DNA from: Chloroflexota bacterium
GTDB taxonomy: Bacteria > Chloroflexota > Limnocylindria > Limnocylindrales > CSP1-4
Reading direction: 5' to 3'
DNA: 39,615 nt
Assembly (NCBI GenBank): GCA_003158875.1
Contig: PMLK01000078.1
Location: forward strand, 1,569 to 41,183
Below, piece by piece: positions 13,605-22,351 of this stretch. The translations under genes and the position numbers were made by a program. Below the pieces are notes generated by a model. That model was not told the DNA's origin. It was given only the letters and a program-made list of their open reading frames with translations, and did not search any database. Every line of letters starts with the position of its first letter. Position 1 is the first letter of the stretch.

Positions 13605-15319
13605 CGGGCGAATCCGAGCCAGCCCGGCAGCTCCTTGGCCAGAGTGGCCAGCGGTAGTGTCCCGTGGCCCAGCACGGCATCATGGAAGGCCCGGATGTCG
13701 AACCTCGGCCCAAGGACCTGCGAGGCTTCGGTGCGCAGTCGCGTGATCTCTCGCTGACCGGTCTTGTAGCACAACGCTTGGGCCGGCAGGGCGATATAGC
13801 GGTCCGTCTCGATGCTCGATTCGGTGTCCGACTGGCCTGCCTCGAGCAACTGCTCGACCGATGTCCGCCGATGCCAGCCGAAGGCATGGATGCCGGTGTC
13901 GACTATCAGGCGTGCGGCCCGGTGGGCCTGTCCATCCAGCATGCCGAACCGCTCCGCCTCGTTCAGATAGAGCCCCATCTCGTCGGCGAGTCGCTCCGCG
14001 TAGAGGCCCCAACCCTCGACATACGCCATGCCGGCCATTCGAGAACCGAGGAGCCGGAAGGTATTGAGACTCGGATGTTCGGTCTGAAGCGCAATCTGGA
14101 AGTGGTGGCCTGGAACCGCCTCGTGGAAGCTCATGCTGGCCAGCGCGACGTAGCTCCGGCTCGGCAGGTCGAACGTGTTCACGTAGTAGACGCCCGCCCG
14201 GCTTCCGTCGACCGCTGGGGAATAGTAGTAAGCGGCCGGAGCGTCCGCTTCCTTGAACGGCTCCACGGGCCGAACTTCGCACGCGGCTCGCGGCAGCGAA
14301 CCGAAGTAATCCGGAGCGCAGGCCAGAGCTCGCTCGATCTGGCCACGGGCGCGATCCAGCAACTCTTCGGTCGACTGCGGGATGGTCGCGGGGTTGGACC
14401 GCAACCGTGCCCGAGCCGCCCGCAGATCTTCGCCCAGGCCCAATCGGCGCGTGATGACGCGCTGCTCGTCCTGGATCGAGGCCAGCTCCTCGCGGCCGAT
14501 GCGGTGGAGTTCGGCGGCCTCGATGTCGAGTGATGTCCAGGCCCGGATCTGGGTCTTGTAGAGCTCCTCCCCGTGCGGGGCCGAGAGAAGCCCGGGCTCC
14601 TGGCGAGAAGCGTTCCTGTACTCACCCAGCAGCGATTCGAGGAAGGCGCGATCCGCGGGTCGCACGTACCTGGCGATGGCCTCGACGACTCGATCGCGAT
14701 CGGACGGTTTGGGCAGCTTCAGAGATTCCAGGATCGGGGATTGATCGTCCGGAATCGCCAGAAGGCGCTCCAGCTGGCTGATGACCCGCTCGGTGACAAT
14801 GCGGGCGGCGGTGACACCACTCGCCAGACCGTCGCGCACGGTATCGATGTTGGCGGCCATGAAGCGCGGGTAGTCGGCCAGGCGGGCCATGAAGGCTTCG
14901 AACTGCTCGGGCTTTTCGGTCCGCTGGAAGACTGCCAGCAAAGGCAGGATCGTTTGAGGGCCATCCATCTGGTCCACAACCTTGAGCCGGTCGAAGCGCT
15001 GGCCCAGCTGCTCCAGTTCGATGTCGCAGACGACCCGCACGATGTCGAGGGTGATCCGCTCTTCCGTCGGCAGGCCCGACGTCTCGGCGGCCTGGGCTTC
15101 GATCGCGTCGGCTTCGGCAAGCGTCTGGCGATACAGCCGGGCGGCCTTCTCGCGGCCGGCCGGACCCGGGTCGTCGAGCCGATCCGCTCCCTGCTCGTAG
15201 CCGAGCATCGTGGCGCTGATCGGGGAAAGATCCAGGATGCCGTTCCAGAAGCGTTCCGACAGCGCGTTGACCGCGTCGGCCGCGCTCGGGACGTTACCAA
15301 CGAGATTGGTCTCGGCCAC
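13601..15319 (-). CDS. DUF885 family protein, predicted zinc metallopeptidase
   Basis: This 572-residue protein fits DUF885 in length and pattern. The putative zinc site is HEAVPGHH at residues 399-406, preceded by SYVALASMSF and followed by MAYVEGWGLYAERLADEMG (the third ligand Glu region) and later GFGWHR-like FGWHRRTSVEQLLE. It lacks a signal peptide, so it is probably cytoplasmic, unlike some lipoprotein members. GTG 15319 has GGAGG at 5-nt spacing. It lies downstream of the 957-residue gene on the same strand with a gap of about 105 bp. The peptide substrate is unknown. Confidence 0.88.
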   Translation of the reverse strand: MAETNLVGNVPSAADAVNALSERFWNGILDLSPISATMLGYEQGADRLDDPGPAGREKAARLYRQTLAEADAIEAQAAETSGLPTEERITLDIVRVVCDIELEQLGQRFDRLKVVDQMDGPQTILPLLAVFQRTEKPEQFEAFMARLADYPRFMAANIDTVRDGLASGVTAARIVTERVISQLERLLAIPDDQSPILESLKLPKPSDRDRVVEAIARYVRPADRAFLESLLGEYRNASRQEPGLLSAPHGEELYKTQIRAWTSLDIEAAELHRIGREELASIQDEQRVITRRLGLGEDLRAARARLRSNPATIPQSTEELLDRARGQIERALACAPDYFGSLPRAACEVRPVEPFKEADAPAAYYYSPAVDGSRAGVYYVNTFDLPSRSYVALASMSFHEAVPGHHFQIALQTEHPSLNTFRLLGSRMAGMAYVEGWGLYAERLADEMGLYLNEAERFGMLDGQAHRAARLIVDTGIHAFGWHRRTSVEQLLEAGQSDTESSIETDRYIALPAQALCYKTGQREITRLRTEASQVLGPRFDIRAFHDAVLGHGTLPLATLAKELPGWLGFAR

Positions 15320-15425
15320 GGAAGCCTCCAGCGACTCGGCAGCTCCCGGGCGCTGCTCGCCGCCCGGCAGTGGCTGCTCGGCCTAGGGTACCGCGAAGCC
15401 GGCGATACGCCGAGGCGCCGGCCGG

Positions 15426-18299
15426 TCAGGCCCCGAAGAGCGGCAGTTGCTCGCCGACGGTGTCCGCCACCGCGTCCAGGCCGAGATACGGCTCCAGTGC
15501 CGCAAGCGTCGGCTCCGATCTGGCGGCGAACTCGGCCAGGTGGTTCCACTTGATGAAGTGCCAGTTGCGCTCCTCGACCGAGCGGCGCAACAGTGGCGAG
15601 CGGGCCAGTTTGAGTTTGACCAACTCCGCTCGTTCGGGGGGAATGACTAGGAACCGGACGACCTTGTCATCGATCGGATAACGGGCGTGATGAGCCAGAA
15701 TCGGGTCGCTGAGCATCGCGGTCCACTCGACTTCGAAGAGGAAGCTGGCCTTGCGCCGCACGTACCAGGCGCAGTCGACCCGCTCCAGCTCGCCGTCGGG
15801 AGCCCACGTGATGAGCGGCAGATGCACCTCGCGCTCGGCTTCGTCCAGCAGCGTTCCCAATGGCCGGCCATCGACGCGCCTGCTCTGCTGGCGCCTGCCG
15901 ATCCAGACCTTCATGCCGAGGCGGTGGCCCAATCCGGCCAGAATGGCGATGATTCGATCGTGCTCGGCCGTTCTTGCTTCGAGCTGATCGAAGCCGATCA
16001 CCGCGTCGGGAGTGCTGGCGGGACCCCGATAGCTCGCCAGGCAGGCCTCGACAAGCGTCCGATCGGGAGCGTCGCGGCCCTTGAACATGGCCGACGCCCG
16101 CTCGATCGCAGCGCGTTCGCTGAGGTGGCCACCCGACGAGAGCAGTGAGAAGATGCCCCACTCCACCCGATCGGCGAGCGGCTGCTGGGCCGCGCCGCGA
16201 TCCTCGTCCGAGGCCAGCCAGTAGTGTCCGGGCTCGATCTGGCGGATGCGCCGGTTGTTTGGCCGATCCAGCTCGGCGTGGACGATCTCGGCGAGCTGAG
16301 CGACCGGATCGTCGTATGAGGCTTCGTCTGCGCCGAGCACACCGGGCGTTGGAACGGGCCTGGCCGATACAGCGGTGTCCGTCTGAGACGCCGGCCCGAC
16401 CGGCGCACCGGGCCCGACGCCGAAGGCATCCACCCATGCCGACCAGCCGTCCTTGGCCGCGGGCGGTCGCAGCACTCTGGCCAGCCGCGCCAGCTGGCCG
16501 CTGCCGTCGAGGCCCACCAGCACGTCCCCGAGGAGGTTGTCGAACGTGGTCGGCTCGCCTTTCGCCTTGAGCAACTCGACGGCCGCCTCGGTCGCCGCCT
16601 GGGCAGCCACGGTCGTGCGGAATGGGCCCTCGTCCAGCCTCTCCGGTGCTGCAAACACGCCCCGACCGCGGATCGTTCCGGGGTCGCCGGCTCCGCCCTG
16701 AACCGGCGGCAGCGGCCGGTTGGCACGGGTCCGCGGGCCCGGAGCCAGCACGCCGGTGCCGGGCACGAAGACCGCAATCGCGGAGCTGTCATCGCCATCC
16801 CGATGAAGACGGGCCTCGACCAACCGGCATCCTGCCGCGGCCCCTCCGAGCGCGGCGGCGATGAGGGTCGCGGGGTGATCGTCGTCGAGGAGCACAACCG
16901 CCCGGCCGTTTTGGGATAGCGCCGGCGTGGCGATGGCCAGAGTTCGCCCCACGGAGCGAGCCAGATCCAGCGACTCCTCCGTGGCAGTCGGTTTGACGGG
17001 CGACTGGAAGAGGGCGCCGTACGGCAAGAGCGATACCGCTGCTGGCCCGAATATCCAGCCCGTGCCCTGGTACGAAGCCGCGAGTCGCTCCGGTGTCCAG
17101 CGCAGCGGCGCCTGGCTGAGCAGGAGCCGGACCCTCGAGGGCGTGCCGGAATGGGCCATGCGATCGCCGTGCAAGCCCAGCCGCCGCAGCGAACCGGGCG
17201 TTGTCTCGCTCACAGTCACGTTGGCGGTGGTGGATTCCAGCGCTTCCATGTCCCCTCCGAGGCGGGCCATGGCGGATCGGGGCGTGCCGGACTCGAGCTT
17301 GTGGACGAAATCGTTGAGCAGTTCGATTCCGGACTCGAACGCCAGCCAGGGATTGACCTCGCGCCACTCGTCGGCGCTGGGGACGCTCAAGACGCCGTTC
17401 GAAATGCGCGGCCCGGCCGGCTTGCCGCGCGAAACGTTGAGCCGGCTGGCGATGGTTACCGCATGCAGCAGGGCCAGCCTCAGGCCTGCCGTTACGGCAC
17501 CGACTCGATCCTCGGCGTCGATACGGGTCAGGATCGCATTCAAGCCGAGCAGCTGGCGGGCGGTATGGAGATCGATCAGCTGGTCCACGAGCGGATGCGT
17601 CGGCCGCGGCGCCGGGAAGCGCCGGCGCATCGCCTCTCGCACTTCGCCGCTGACCGGGACGGACTCGGCAAGCTTGACGTCGCCCAGACTGGGATCCGCC
17701 GAGCGAGTCTCCATACCGCCGCTGTCGACGGAGCAATGGGCGCAGCGATATTCACGCGACAGCGGCCGCAGCAGTTCGTCGGGGCCGGTGCGCAGGTCTG
17801 GCAAGGTCGCGCTGCCGGGATTCGCCGGTCTGCGGCGCTCTCTGGTTGCCGATTTGGCGACGGTAGCGGATGCCGTCGCTACCGGCCGCCAGACCATGGC
17901 ATCGAGTGTGACCGGCCGGCCGCAGGTCGGGCAGGCGCTGGCGTAAAGCGCCTCGATCGTGCGCCGAATCGTCGAGCCGGAGAACGGGCCGTTGGCGAGG
18001 GCCGTGACGGCGGATTCGACCTGGCGCAGGTCCGGGGGCCGCAGAACGACATCGGCGAGGAGCCGGGTCAGCGGCCAGGTCTCGTAGTCGGCGGCACGAC
18101 GCTGTTCGGCGATCGCGGCGCGGGCAACCCAGCCGCCACGGCCGCAGAGATCCAGGATTACATCGCCGGGCTTGGTCCAGGCCTCGATCGCAGCCACGAG
18201 CTCGGCGGCGGCGGCGGGCGGAGCGAGGCGCTCGAAAGCGGGCAGCGACGGAATGCTGGCGAGCCCCGGCTCGGGGTTAGTGGCTTCGCGCCCGACCAT
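15426..18299 (-). CDS. Large protein: degenerate DNA-methyltransferase-like region, zinc-ribbon cysteines, possible nuclease-like C-terminus
   Basis: This 957-residue protein has no family I can name. Residues 20-90 resemble the start of SAM-dependent DNA methylases: an amphipathic helix, then KPGDVILDLCGRGG (motif I, where enzymes have DPFxGxG), then a second strand with Glu at 73. Paired cysteines CPTC (123-126) and CAHC (186-189) could bind zinc. No NPPY/DPPY catalytic motif is visible; the expected strand reads RLLLSQAPLRW (391-401). Residues 665-760 look like a winged-helix region. The C-terminus has VDCAWYV (841-847) and FLFEVEWT (853-860), a D...ExE layout like PD-(D/E)xK nucleases but without the usual Lys. 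No SD; CACAAT lies six bases upstream. Confidence 0.8.
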   Translation of the reverse strand: MVGREATNPEPGLASIPSLPAFERLAPPAAAAELVAAIEAWTKPGDVILDLCGRGGWVARAAIAEQRRAADYETWPLTRLLADVVLRPPDLRQVESAVTALANGPFSGSTIRRTIEALYASACPTCGRPVTLDAMVWRPVATASATVAKSATRERRRPANPGSATLPDLRTGPDELLRPLSREYRCAHCSVDSGGMETRSADPSLGDVKLAESVPVSGEVREAMRRRFPAPRPTHPLVDQLIDLHTARQLLGLNAILTRIDAEDRVGAVTAGLRLALLHAVTIASRLNVSRGKPAGPRISNGVLSVPSADEWREVNPWLAFESGIELLNDFVHKLESGTPRSAMARLGGDMEALESTTANVTVSETTPGSLRRLGLHGDRMAHSGTPSRVRLLLSQAPLRWTPERLAASYQGTGWIFGPAAVSLLPYGALFQSPVKPTATEESLDLARSVGRTLAIATPALSQNGRAVVLLDDDHPATLIAAALGGAAAGCRLVEARLHRDGDDSSAIAVFVPGTGVLAPGPRTRANRPLPPVQGGAGDPGTIRGRGVFAAPERLDEGPFRTTVAAQAATEAAVELLKAKGEPTTFDNLLGDVLVGLDGSGQLARLARVLRPPAAKDGWSAWVDAFGVGPGAPVGPASQTDTAVSARPVPTPGVLGADEASYDDPVAQLAEIVHAELDRPNNRRIRQIEPGHYWLASDEDRGAAQQPLADRVEWGIFSLLSSGGHLSERAAIERASAMFKGRDAPDRTLVEACLASYRGPASTPDAVIGFDQLEARTAEHDRIIAILAGLGHRLGMKVWIGRRQQSRRVDGRPLGTLLDEAEREVHLPLITWAPDGELERVDCAWYVRRKASFLFEVEWTAMLSDPILAHHARYPIDDKVVRFLVIPPERAELVKLKLARSPLLRRSVEERNWHFIKWNHLAEFAARSEPTLAALEPYLGLDAVADTVGEQLPLFGA

Positions 18300-18305
18300 G
18301 ACTCA

Positions 18306-18311
18306 ATTGTG
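18306..18311 (-). promoter_or_regulatory. -10-like box CACAAT (leaderless) of the 957-residue gene
   Basis: On the minus strand CACAAT ends six bases before ATG 18299, within the 64-bp gap after the TPR gene. It would allow expression independent of the TPR gene. Confidence 0.3.
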
Positions 18312-18363
18312 ACAGACCTGCCCGGGTCCGAGGAAGGGCGCGTCAACCGGCGTAATCCGGAGC

Positions 18364-19215
18364 TTACGGCTCCTCGATCTCGTCGGTTTCCTCTTCGAAG
18401 GCTTCCTCGCCGGTGACTTCGGCCGGCAGGACGCGATCGAGGTCTTCGATCTCGTCGTCTTCCTCGTCATCCTCGAGGTCATCCTCAATGAACTCCTCCT
18501 CGCGCAGAAGCGTGCCCTTGGTGTAAGGGCGGAGGTCCGAGGATCGAGCTGCGGTCGGGAAGCTGACCTTGCCGTAGTTGCGCGGGTCCTGGAAGACCTC
18601 ACGAATGACGATACGTACGTCGCGGTCACCAAGCGAGGTGATTCCGGCCGAGTACATGTTGCCGTCGGCGAGAAGCTTCAGCAGACGCGCGGCTACTCGC
18701 GGCTCCACTATGCCGATGCGGGTCCCGTTGGCCGACGCGAAGAGCCGGTTGCCTTCGGGAAGGAGCTCGACTGCATCGCCCGGGTTCACGTGAGCCAGGG
18801 CCCGCGGCGCGGCCAGATCCGTGAGCATCGCGAAGCCGGTCTTGCCCGTCTCCTCGACGAAGATGGCAACGGAGGCTTTGTCGGCCTTTTCCGGCGCGGC
18901 GGTCTTGTCGCCGGCCTCGCTCATGAGGACACGCAGCCGCTCGATGTTGCGCTCCGCGATTCGGTTCGTGGGATCCAGGGCCAGGGCGACCTGGTAGTGC
19001 TCGCGAGCCTCGCCGAGCTCGCCTGTCTCCCAGAGCGCCTTGGCGAGACGATTTTCAGTTTCAGCGTCGGGACCGAGTTCCAACATCTTGCGGTTGGTCT
19101 CGACGGCCTCGGCCCAGGAACCGGCGGCAGCCAGATTGATGGCCTGCTCGGCAAGCTGGCGCTTGATCCGGACGGTGTTGCCGCCGGCTGTCTTTTCGAT
19201 CTCGGGGAAAGCCAA
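18364..19215 (-). CDS. TPR protein with uncharacterised beta domain and acidic tail
   Basis: This 283-residue protein has two or three TPR-like helical pairs (about residues 12-85, including WAEAVETNRKMLELGPDAETENRLAKALWETG written here as landmarks WAEAVETNRKMLELGP and AREHYQVALALDP). A beta-rich domain follows (about 105-215; PGDAVELLPEGNRLF, IGIVEPRVAARLLKL, DRDVRIVIREVFQDP). The tail is strongly acidic, with runs of Glu and Asp (about 235-283). The middle domain recalls HIRAN-like folds, but I cannot prove it. TTG 19215 has AAGGA at about 9-nt spacing; no ATG is available before the homologous region. It lies immediately upstream of the 957-residue gene on the same strand. Confidence 0.8.
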   Translation of the reverse strand: MAFPEIEKTAGGNTVRIKRQLAEQAINLAAAGSWAEAVETNRKMLELGPDAETENRLAKALWETGELGEAREHYQVALALDPTNRIAERNIERLRVLMSEAGDKTAAPEKADKASVAIFVEETGKTGFAMLTDLAAPRALAHVNPGDAVELLPEGNRLFASANGTRIGIVEPRVAARLLKLLADGNMYSAGITSLGDRDVRIVIREVFQDPRNYGKVSFPTAARSSDLRPYTKGTLLREEEFIEDDLEDDEEDDEIEDLDRVLPAEVTGEEAFEEETDEIEEP

Positions 19216-19403
19216 GTAAGGAATTCCTTTCGTCAGCTCCGTGGAGCTGCTGGAGCGGCGAAGCGGCAGTTGGGGCCGCCCCGCGAAAAGCATGCCAGTT
19301 TCGACGGCACTCGATCCGTCAGAGCAATTCTATCGGGCAAGCGGGCCGCTTGCCATCGCCAGCTGCGCCGGAGCACCGGGTCGGGTCGACGGCGCGGCCG
19401 GCG

Positions 19404-20342
19404 CTACCGGACCAGGAGGCCCCAGACGAGGACCGCCGCGGCCGCGATGCCGAGCAGGGCCATCTCCTGGTAGAGCGGCCGGCCCTCCGTGATCGGATCG
19501 GACGTTTCACGAATCTGGGCCACGACATACACGAACAGCGTGAGCAAGGCCGGGATGAAGAGCCGCGGCAGGCCGACTGTTCGCAGGATGAGCGTCGCGG
19601 CAGCGGCGGGCATGGCGTATTCGCCGAAGGCGACGAAGCGGACGATGCGGTCCGCGCGCCGGGGTGAGTGCAACGCCGCCAGCCTGTAGCCGGCCAAGCC
19701 GGCCACGAGCGCCGTCAGGATGCCAAACATGAGCAGCTGGCCGGGGCTGAGCGCCTCACGGTCCAGAGCCAGTCCGTCCGGGACGAGGCCGCCGGCGGCG
19801 ACGAAGCCGAAGAACGCCATGCCGATGGCCCCAAACTTGACGCTGACGGGTCGCGGATGGGGCGGCAGGTCCCGCTCATCCTCAACGACGGGCTCGGCGA
19901 CGATCTGGGCCAGATCGAATTCTTCCCGTGGCTTGGCCCGGAGCCTTACCGCGGGCTGGACGATCGGAGCCGTGCCAAGCCAGTACGAGTCGTCGTCGAA
20001 TTCCTCATCCGAGCCTTCGAGGGCGTCCGGAGCGGTCTCTAGGCTCACGACCCAGGCCACGGCGGCCCAGCCAAATATGAAGTCCAGGAAGAGCCACGGG
20101 ACGGGAGAGACCAAACGGGCGATGCCCGCGATGGAGAAAGCCGCCAGCGCCGGAAGGACCATGGGTATGACCGGCATTCGCCACGGGCGCCACTCCCCGA
20201 CGAGCGGACCCGTTCCGACGGCGGCCACGGCCGCGACCAGAGCGGTCGCCACGAGGGCCGGAGACGGGTCGAGCCAATGAACCAGAACCGCTATGGCGGC
20301 TACTACCAGCCCGAGTTCTCGGGCTACGCTGCGCTTCTGCAT
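19404..20342 (-). CDS. Integral membrane protein with acidic cytoplasmic loop
   Basis: This 312-residue protein has about nine hydrophobic segments in two groups. The first four or five (residues 8-110) and the last four (170-310) are separated by a soluble, Asp/Glu- and Pro-rich loop of about 60 residues (SDEEFDDDSYWLG, later VVEDERDLPPHP). I recognise no transporter or enzyme motif. ATG 20342 has no Shine-Dalgarno but lies six bases after TACCAT. Earlier in-frame starts only add Arg/His-rich sequence. It follows polX on the same strand after a 56-bp gap. Confidence 0.78.
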   Translation of the reverse strand: MQKRSVARELGLVVAAIAVLVHWLDPSPALVATALVAAVAAVGTGPLVGEWRPWRMPVIPMVLPALAAFSIAGIARLVSPVPWLFLDFIFGWAAVAWVVSLETAPDALEGSDEEFDDDSYWLGTAPIVQPAVRLRAKPREEFDLAQIVAEPVVEDERDLPPHPRPVSVKFGAIGMAFFGFVAAGGLVPDGLALDREALSPGQLLMFGILTALVAGLAGYRLAALHSPRRADRIVRFVAFGEYAMPAAAATLILRTVGLPRLFIPALLTLFVYVVAQIRETSDPITEGRPLYQEMALLGIAAAAVLVWGLLVR

Positions 20343-20348
20343 ATCGGA

Positions 20349-20354
20349 ATGGTA
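20349..20354 (-). promoter_or_regulatory. -10 box TACCAT (leaderless) of the membrane protein gene
   Basis: On the minus strand TACCAT-TCCGAT-ATG places the box six bases before ATG 20342. There is no clear -35. Confidence 0.4.
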
Positions 20355-20398
20355 GCGAAACGGCGAGCGCGAGCGGTGGAGCGGGTCGCGGCCCTGCG

Positions 20399-22273
20399 CT
20401 AAGCCATCCCGGAACGAGTGCGATCGGGCGCTCCGGAGACCCACTCGAGCAGCTCCGAGCGAGATCTGGTGTTGATGACAACGTCCGGTGTGAGCCACGC
20501 TCGACGGGCCATCGCCGTACCCCAGCGGAGATTGTCCAGCTCCTCCGTTCTGTGGGCGTCGGAGTCGATGGCGAACACGCAGCCGAATTCGGCCGCCCGC
20601 CGAGCTCGCACGTCCGAAAGGTCGAGGCGCTCATCCGAGCCGTTGAGTTCGAGTGCCGTTCCGGTCCGGGCCGCGGCCTCGAAGACCTCGTCCCACTCCA
20701 GGTCAAGGTCGTCACGAGAACCAATGTAGCGCCCTGCCGGGTGGGCGATTATGTCCACGTTAGGGTTGCGAATGGCTGCCAGGGTGCGAGCAGTCAGTTG
20801 TTCGCGCGTCTGCCGCCGGGCAACGTGCACGGAAGCAACAACCAGGTCGTAGCGCTCCAGGACGTCGTCGGGGTAGTCCAGAGTCGCGTCGGCCCGGACT
20901 TCCAACTCGCAGCCGTGGAGCAGCCGAAATCCTTCGGATGAGCTGCCGGCCGGCACCGTCCCGCCCTGCTCCTCGTCCGCGAAGGGACGATTCAACGCGG
21001 CGACGATCCCACGTTGCGTCTCGACCCTTTCCAGCGTAAGTCCATGGGCAATCGCGAGGCTTTGAGTGTGGTCCGTGAGAACCAGGTAGGAGTAGCCGCG
21101 CCGCCGCGCCGCCGCGGCCATCTGCTCGATCGTATGGATGCCGTCGGACCAGTCGGAGTGGCTATGGCAGTCGCCGCGCAAGTCGCCGCGCGTCACGAGC
21201 CGGGGCAGAGTACCCGCGAGCCCGGCCTCCACTTCGCCGCGGTCCTCGCGTAACTCCGGCTCTATGAATGGCAGCCTCAGAAACCCGTAGGCCGCTTCTT
21301 CGGTCGGGAAGGTCCGCAGCTCGGCAGCCTCGCCGGGCTCGTGGGCCGCGGCATCGGCCGCAGTATCGGCCGCGTTATCGGCCGCGTCGAGCTTGAGGAA
21401 ACCCTTCTCCGACAGGCTCCAGCCCATGTCGCGAGCCATGCCTCGCAGGCGGACGTTGTGCTCCTTTGAGCCGGTGAAGTGGATCAGGTAAGTGCCGGCT
21501 TCGCCCGGCGGCATGATCATCAGATCCACCTGAGGGCCGTTGAGGAGCCGCACGGCAGCCTTGCGAGGCCCCCTGGCAATCACGGACTCGACGGCCGGCA
21601 ACGACGTGAACCGCTCCACGAGCGCGTTCGGCTGGTCGGTCTCGGCCAGCAGGTCCAGGTCGCCGACGGTCTCGCGGCGCCGTCTGAACGACCCCGCCGG
21701 CTGTATCGAGCGCATGCCCGGCACATCTTCCAGAACGGCGATCAGGGCATCCACGATGGCCTCGGCCTGGCCCAATCGCATCCGATCATGGCGCGACTCC
21801 ATCGCCGCCATGCCGGCCAGAACGGCCTTCTCGGTCTTCTCCGACATGCCCTTGAGCCCGCGCAGCAGCCCCGACTCGGCGGCTCGCTTCAGGTCCTCGA
21901 GCGAATCGACGCCCAGCTCGGCGTGGAGCTGCTTGACCGTCCGGGGCCCGACGCTCGGGATTCCGAGGAGCGCGACCAGGCCCGGCGGAACCTCCACACG
22001 TAATCGCTCGTAGAACTCCATCCTGCCGGTCTGAGCGAGTTCCACGATCTTGGCCGCGATCGCATCGCCCACGCCGGCGATATGCGGCGGCGTTCCGGAG
22101 ACGTAGGCTCTGGCGACTTCGACCGGAGAATGGGCAATCGCGTCGGCCGCGCGGTGATAGGCCACGGTCTTGAAGACCACCTCGCCCTTGATCTCAAGCA
22201 TGTCGCCGATCTCATGAAAGACACGGGCCAGTTCGGCGTTGGTTGGAACCGTGGTCGGGGCCGGATCGTTCAT
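20399..22273 (-). CDS. polX: DNA polymerase X family with PHP phosphoesterase domain
   Basis: This 624-residue protein combines a PolX polymerase (about 1-340) and a PHP exonuclease-type domain (about 360-610), acting in gap-filling DNA repair. The polymerase part has helix-hairpin-helix segments (HIAGVGDAIAAKIVELA; LGIPSVGPRTVKQLHAELG). Catalytic carboxylates are in GSFRRRRETVGDLDLL and VDLMIM. The PHP part has metal-site motifs DCHSHSDWSDG, LTDHTQ, HGCELEV, ASVH, IAHPAGR and DSDAH, all present. An Ala/Asp-rich linker between the domains is encoded by a 12-bp tandem repeat, which makes it somewhat longer than the usual 570-580. No Shine-Dalgarno; TACCAT lies 7 nt before the ATG. Confidence 0.95.
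   Translation of the reverse strand: MNDPAPTTVPTNAELARVFHEIGDMLEIKGEVVFKTVAYHRAADAIAHSPVEVARAYVSGTPPHIAGVGDAIAAKIVELAQTGRMEFYERLRVEVPPGLVALLGIPSVGPRTVKQLHAELGVDSLEDLKRAAESGLLRGLKGMSEKTEKAVLAGMAAMESRHDRMRLGQAEAIVDALIAVLEDVPGMRSIQPAGSFRRRRETVGDLDLLAETDQPNALVERFTSLPAVESVIARGPRKAAVRLLNGPQVDLMIMPPGEAGTYLIHFTGSKEHNVRLRGMARDMGWSLSEKGFLKLDAADNAADTAADAAAHEPGEAAELRTFPTEEAAYGFLRLPFIEPELREDRGEVEAGLAGTLPRLVTRGDLRGDCHSHSDWSDGIHTIEQMAAAARRRGYSYLVLTDHTQSLAIAHGLTLERVETQRGIVAALNRPFADEEQGGTVPAGSSSEGFRLLHGCELEVRADATLDYPDDVLERYDLVVASVHVARRQTREQLTARTLAAIRNPNVDIIAHPAGRYIGSRDDLDLEWDEVFEAAARTGTALELNGSDERLDLSDVRARRAAEFGCVFAIDSDAHRTEELDNLRWGTAMARRAWLTPDVVINTRSRSELLEWVSGAPDRTRSGMA
21344..21391. repeat. 12-bp tandem repeat inside polX
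   Basis: Four units begin with GGCCGC; the first three end in ATC (GGCCGCGGCATC, GGCCGCAGTATC, GGCCGCGTTATC). They encode the AADxAADTAAD-type linker between the polymerase and PHP domains. The length keeps the frame, so repeat-number change would only alter linker length. Confidence 0.75.
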
Positions 22274-22280
22274 CGGCCCA

Positions 22281-22286
22281 ATGGTA
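22281..22286 (-). promoter_or_regulatory. -10 box TACCAT (leaderless) of polX
   Basis: On the minus strand TACCAT is followed by 7 nt and then ATG 22273. It is the same hexamer as upstream of the next gene. Confidence 0.4.
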
Positions 22287-22351
22287 GTCGCGACCGATTG
22301 GGGCGCCGGTCGGTCGCGAGCGCTGCGCCGCCTCGCGGATCGGACTGGCGG

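Noticed and set aside
15426-19215. A complete restriction-modification system
   Set aside because: The methyltransferase-like region lacks a visible catalytic motif and no partner endonuclease or specificity gene is adjacent.
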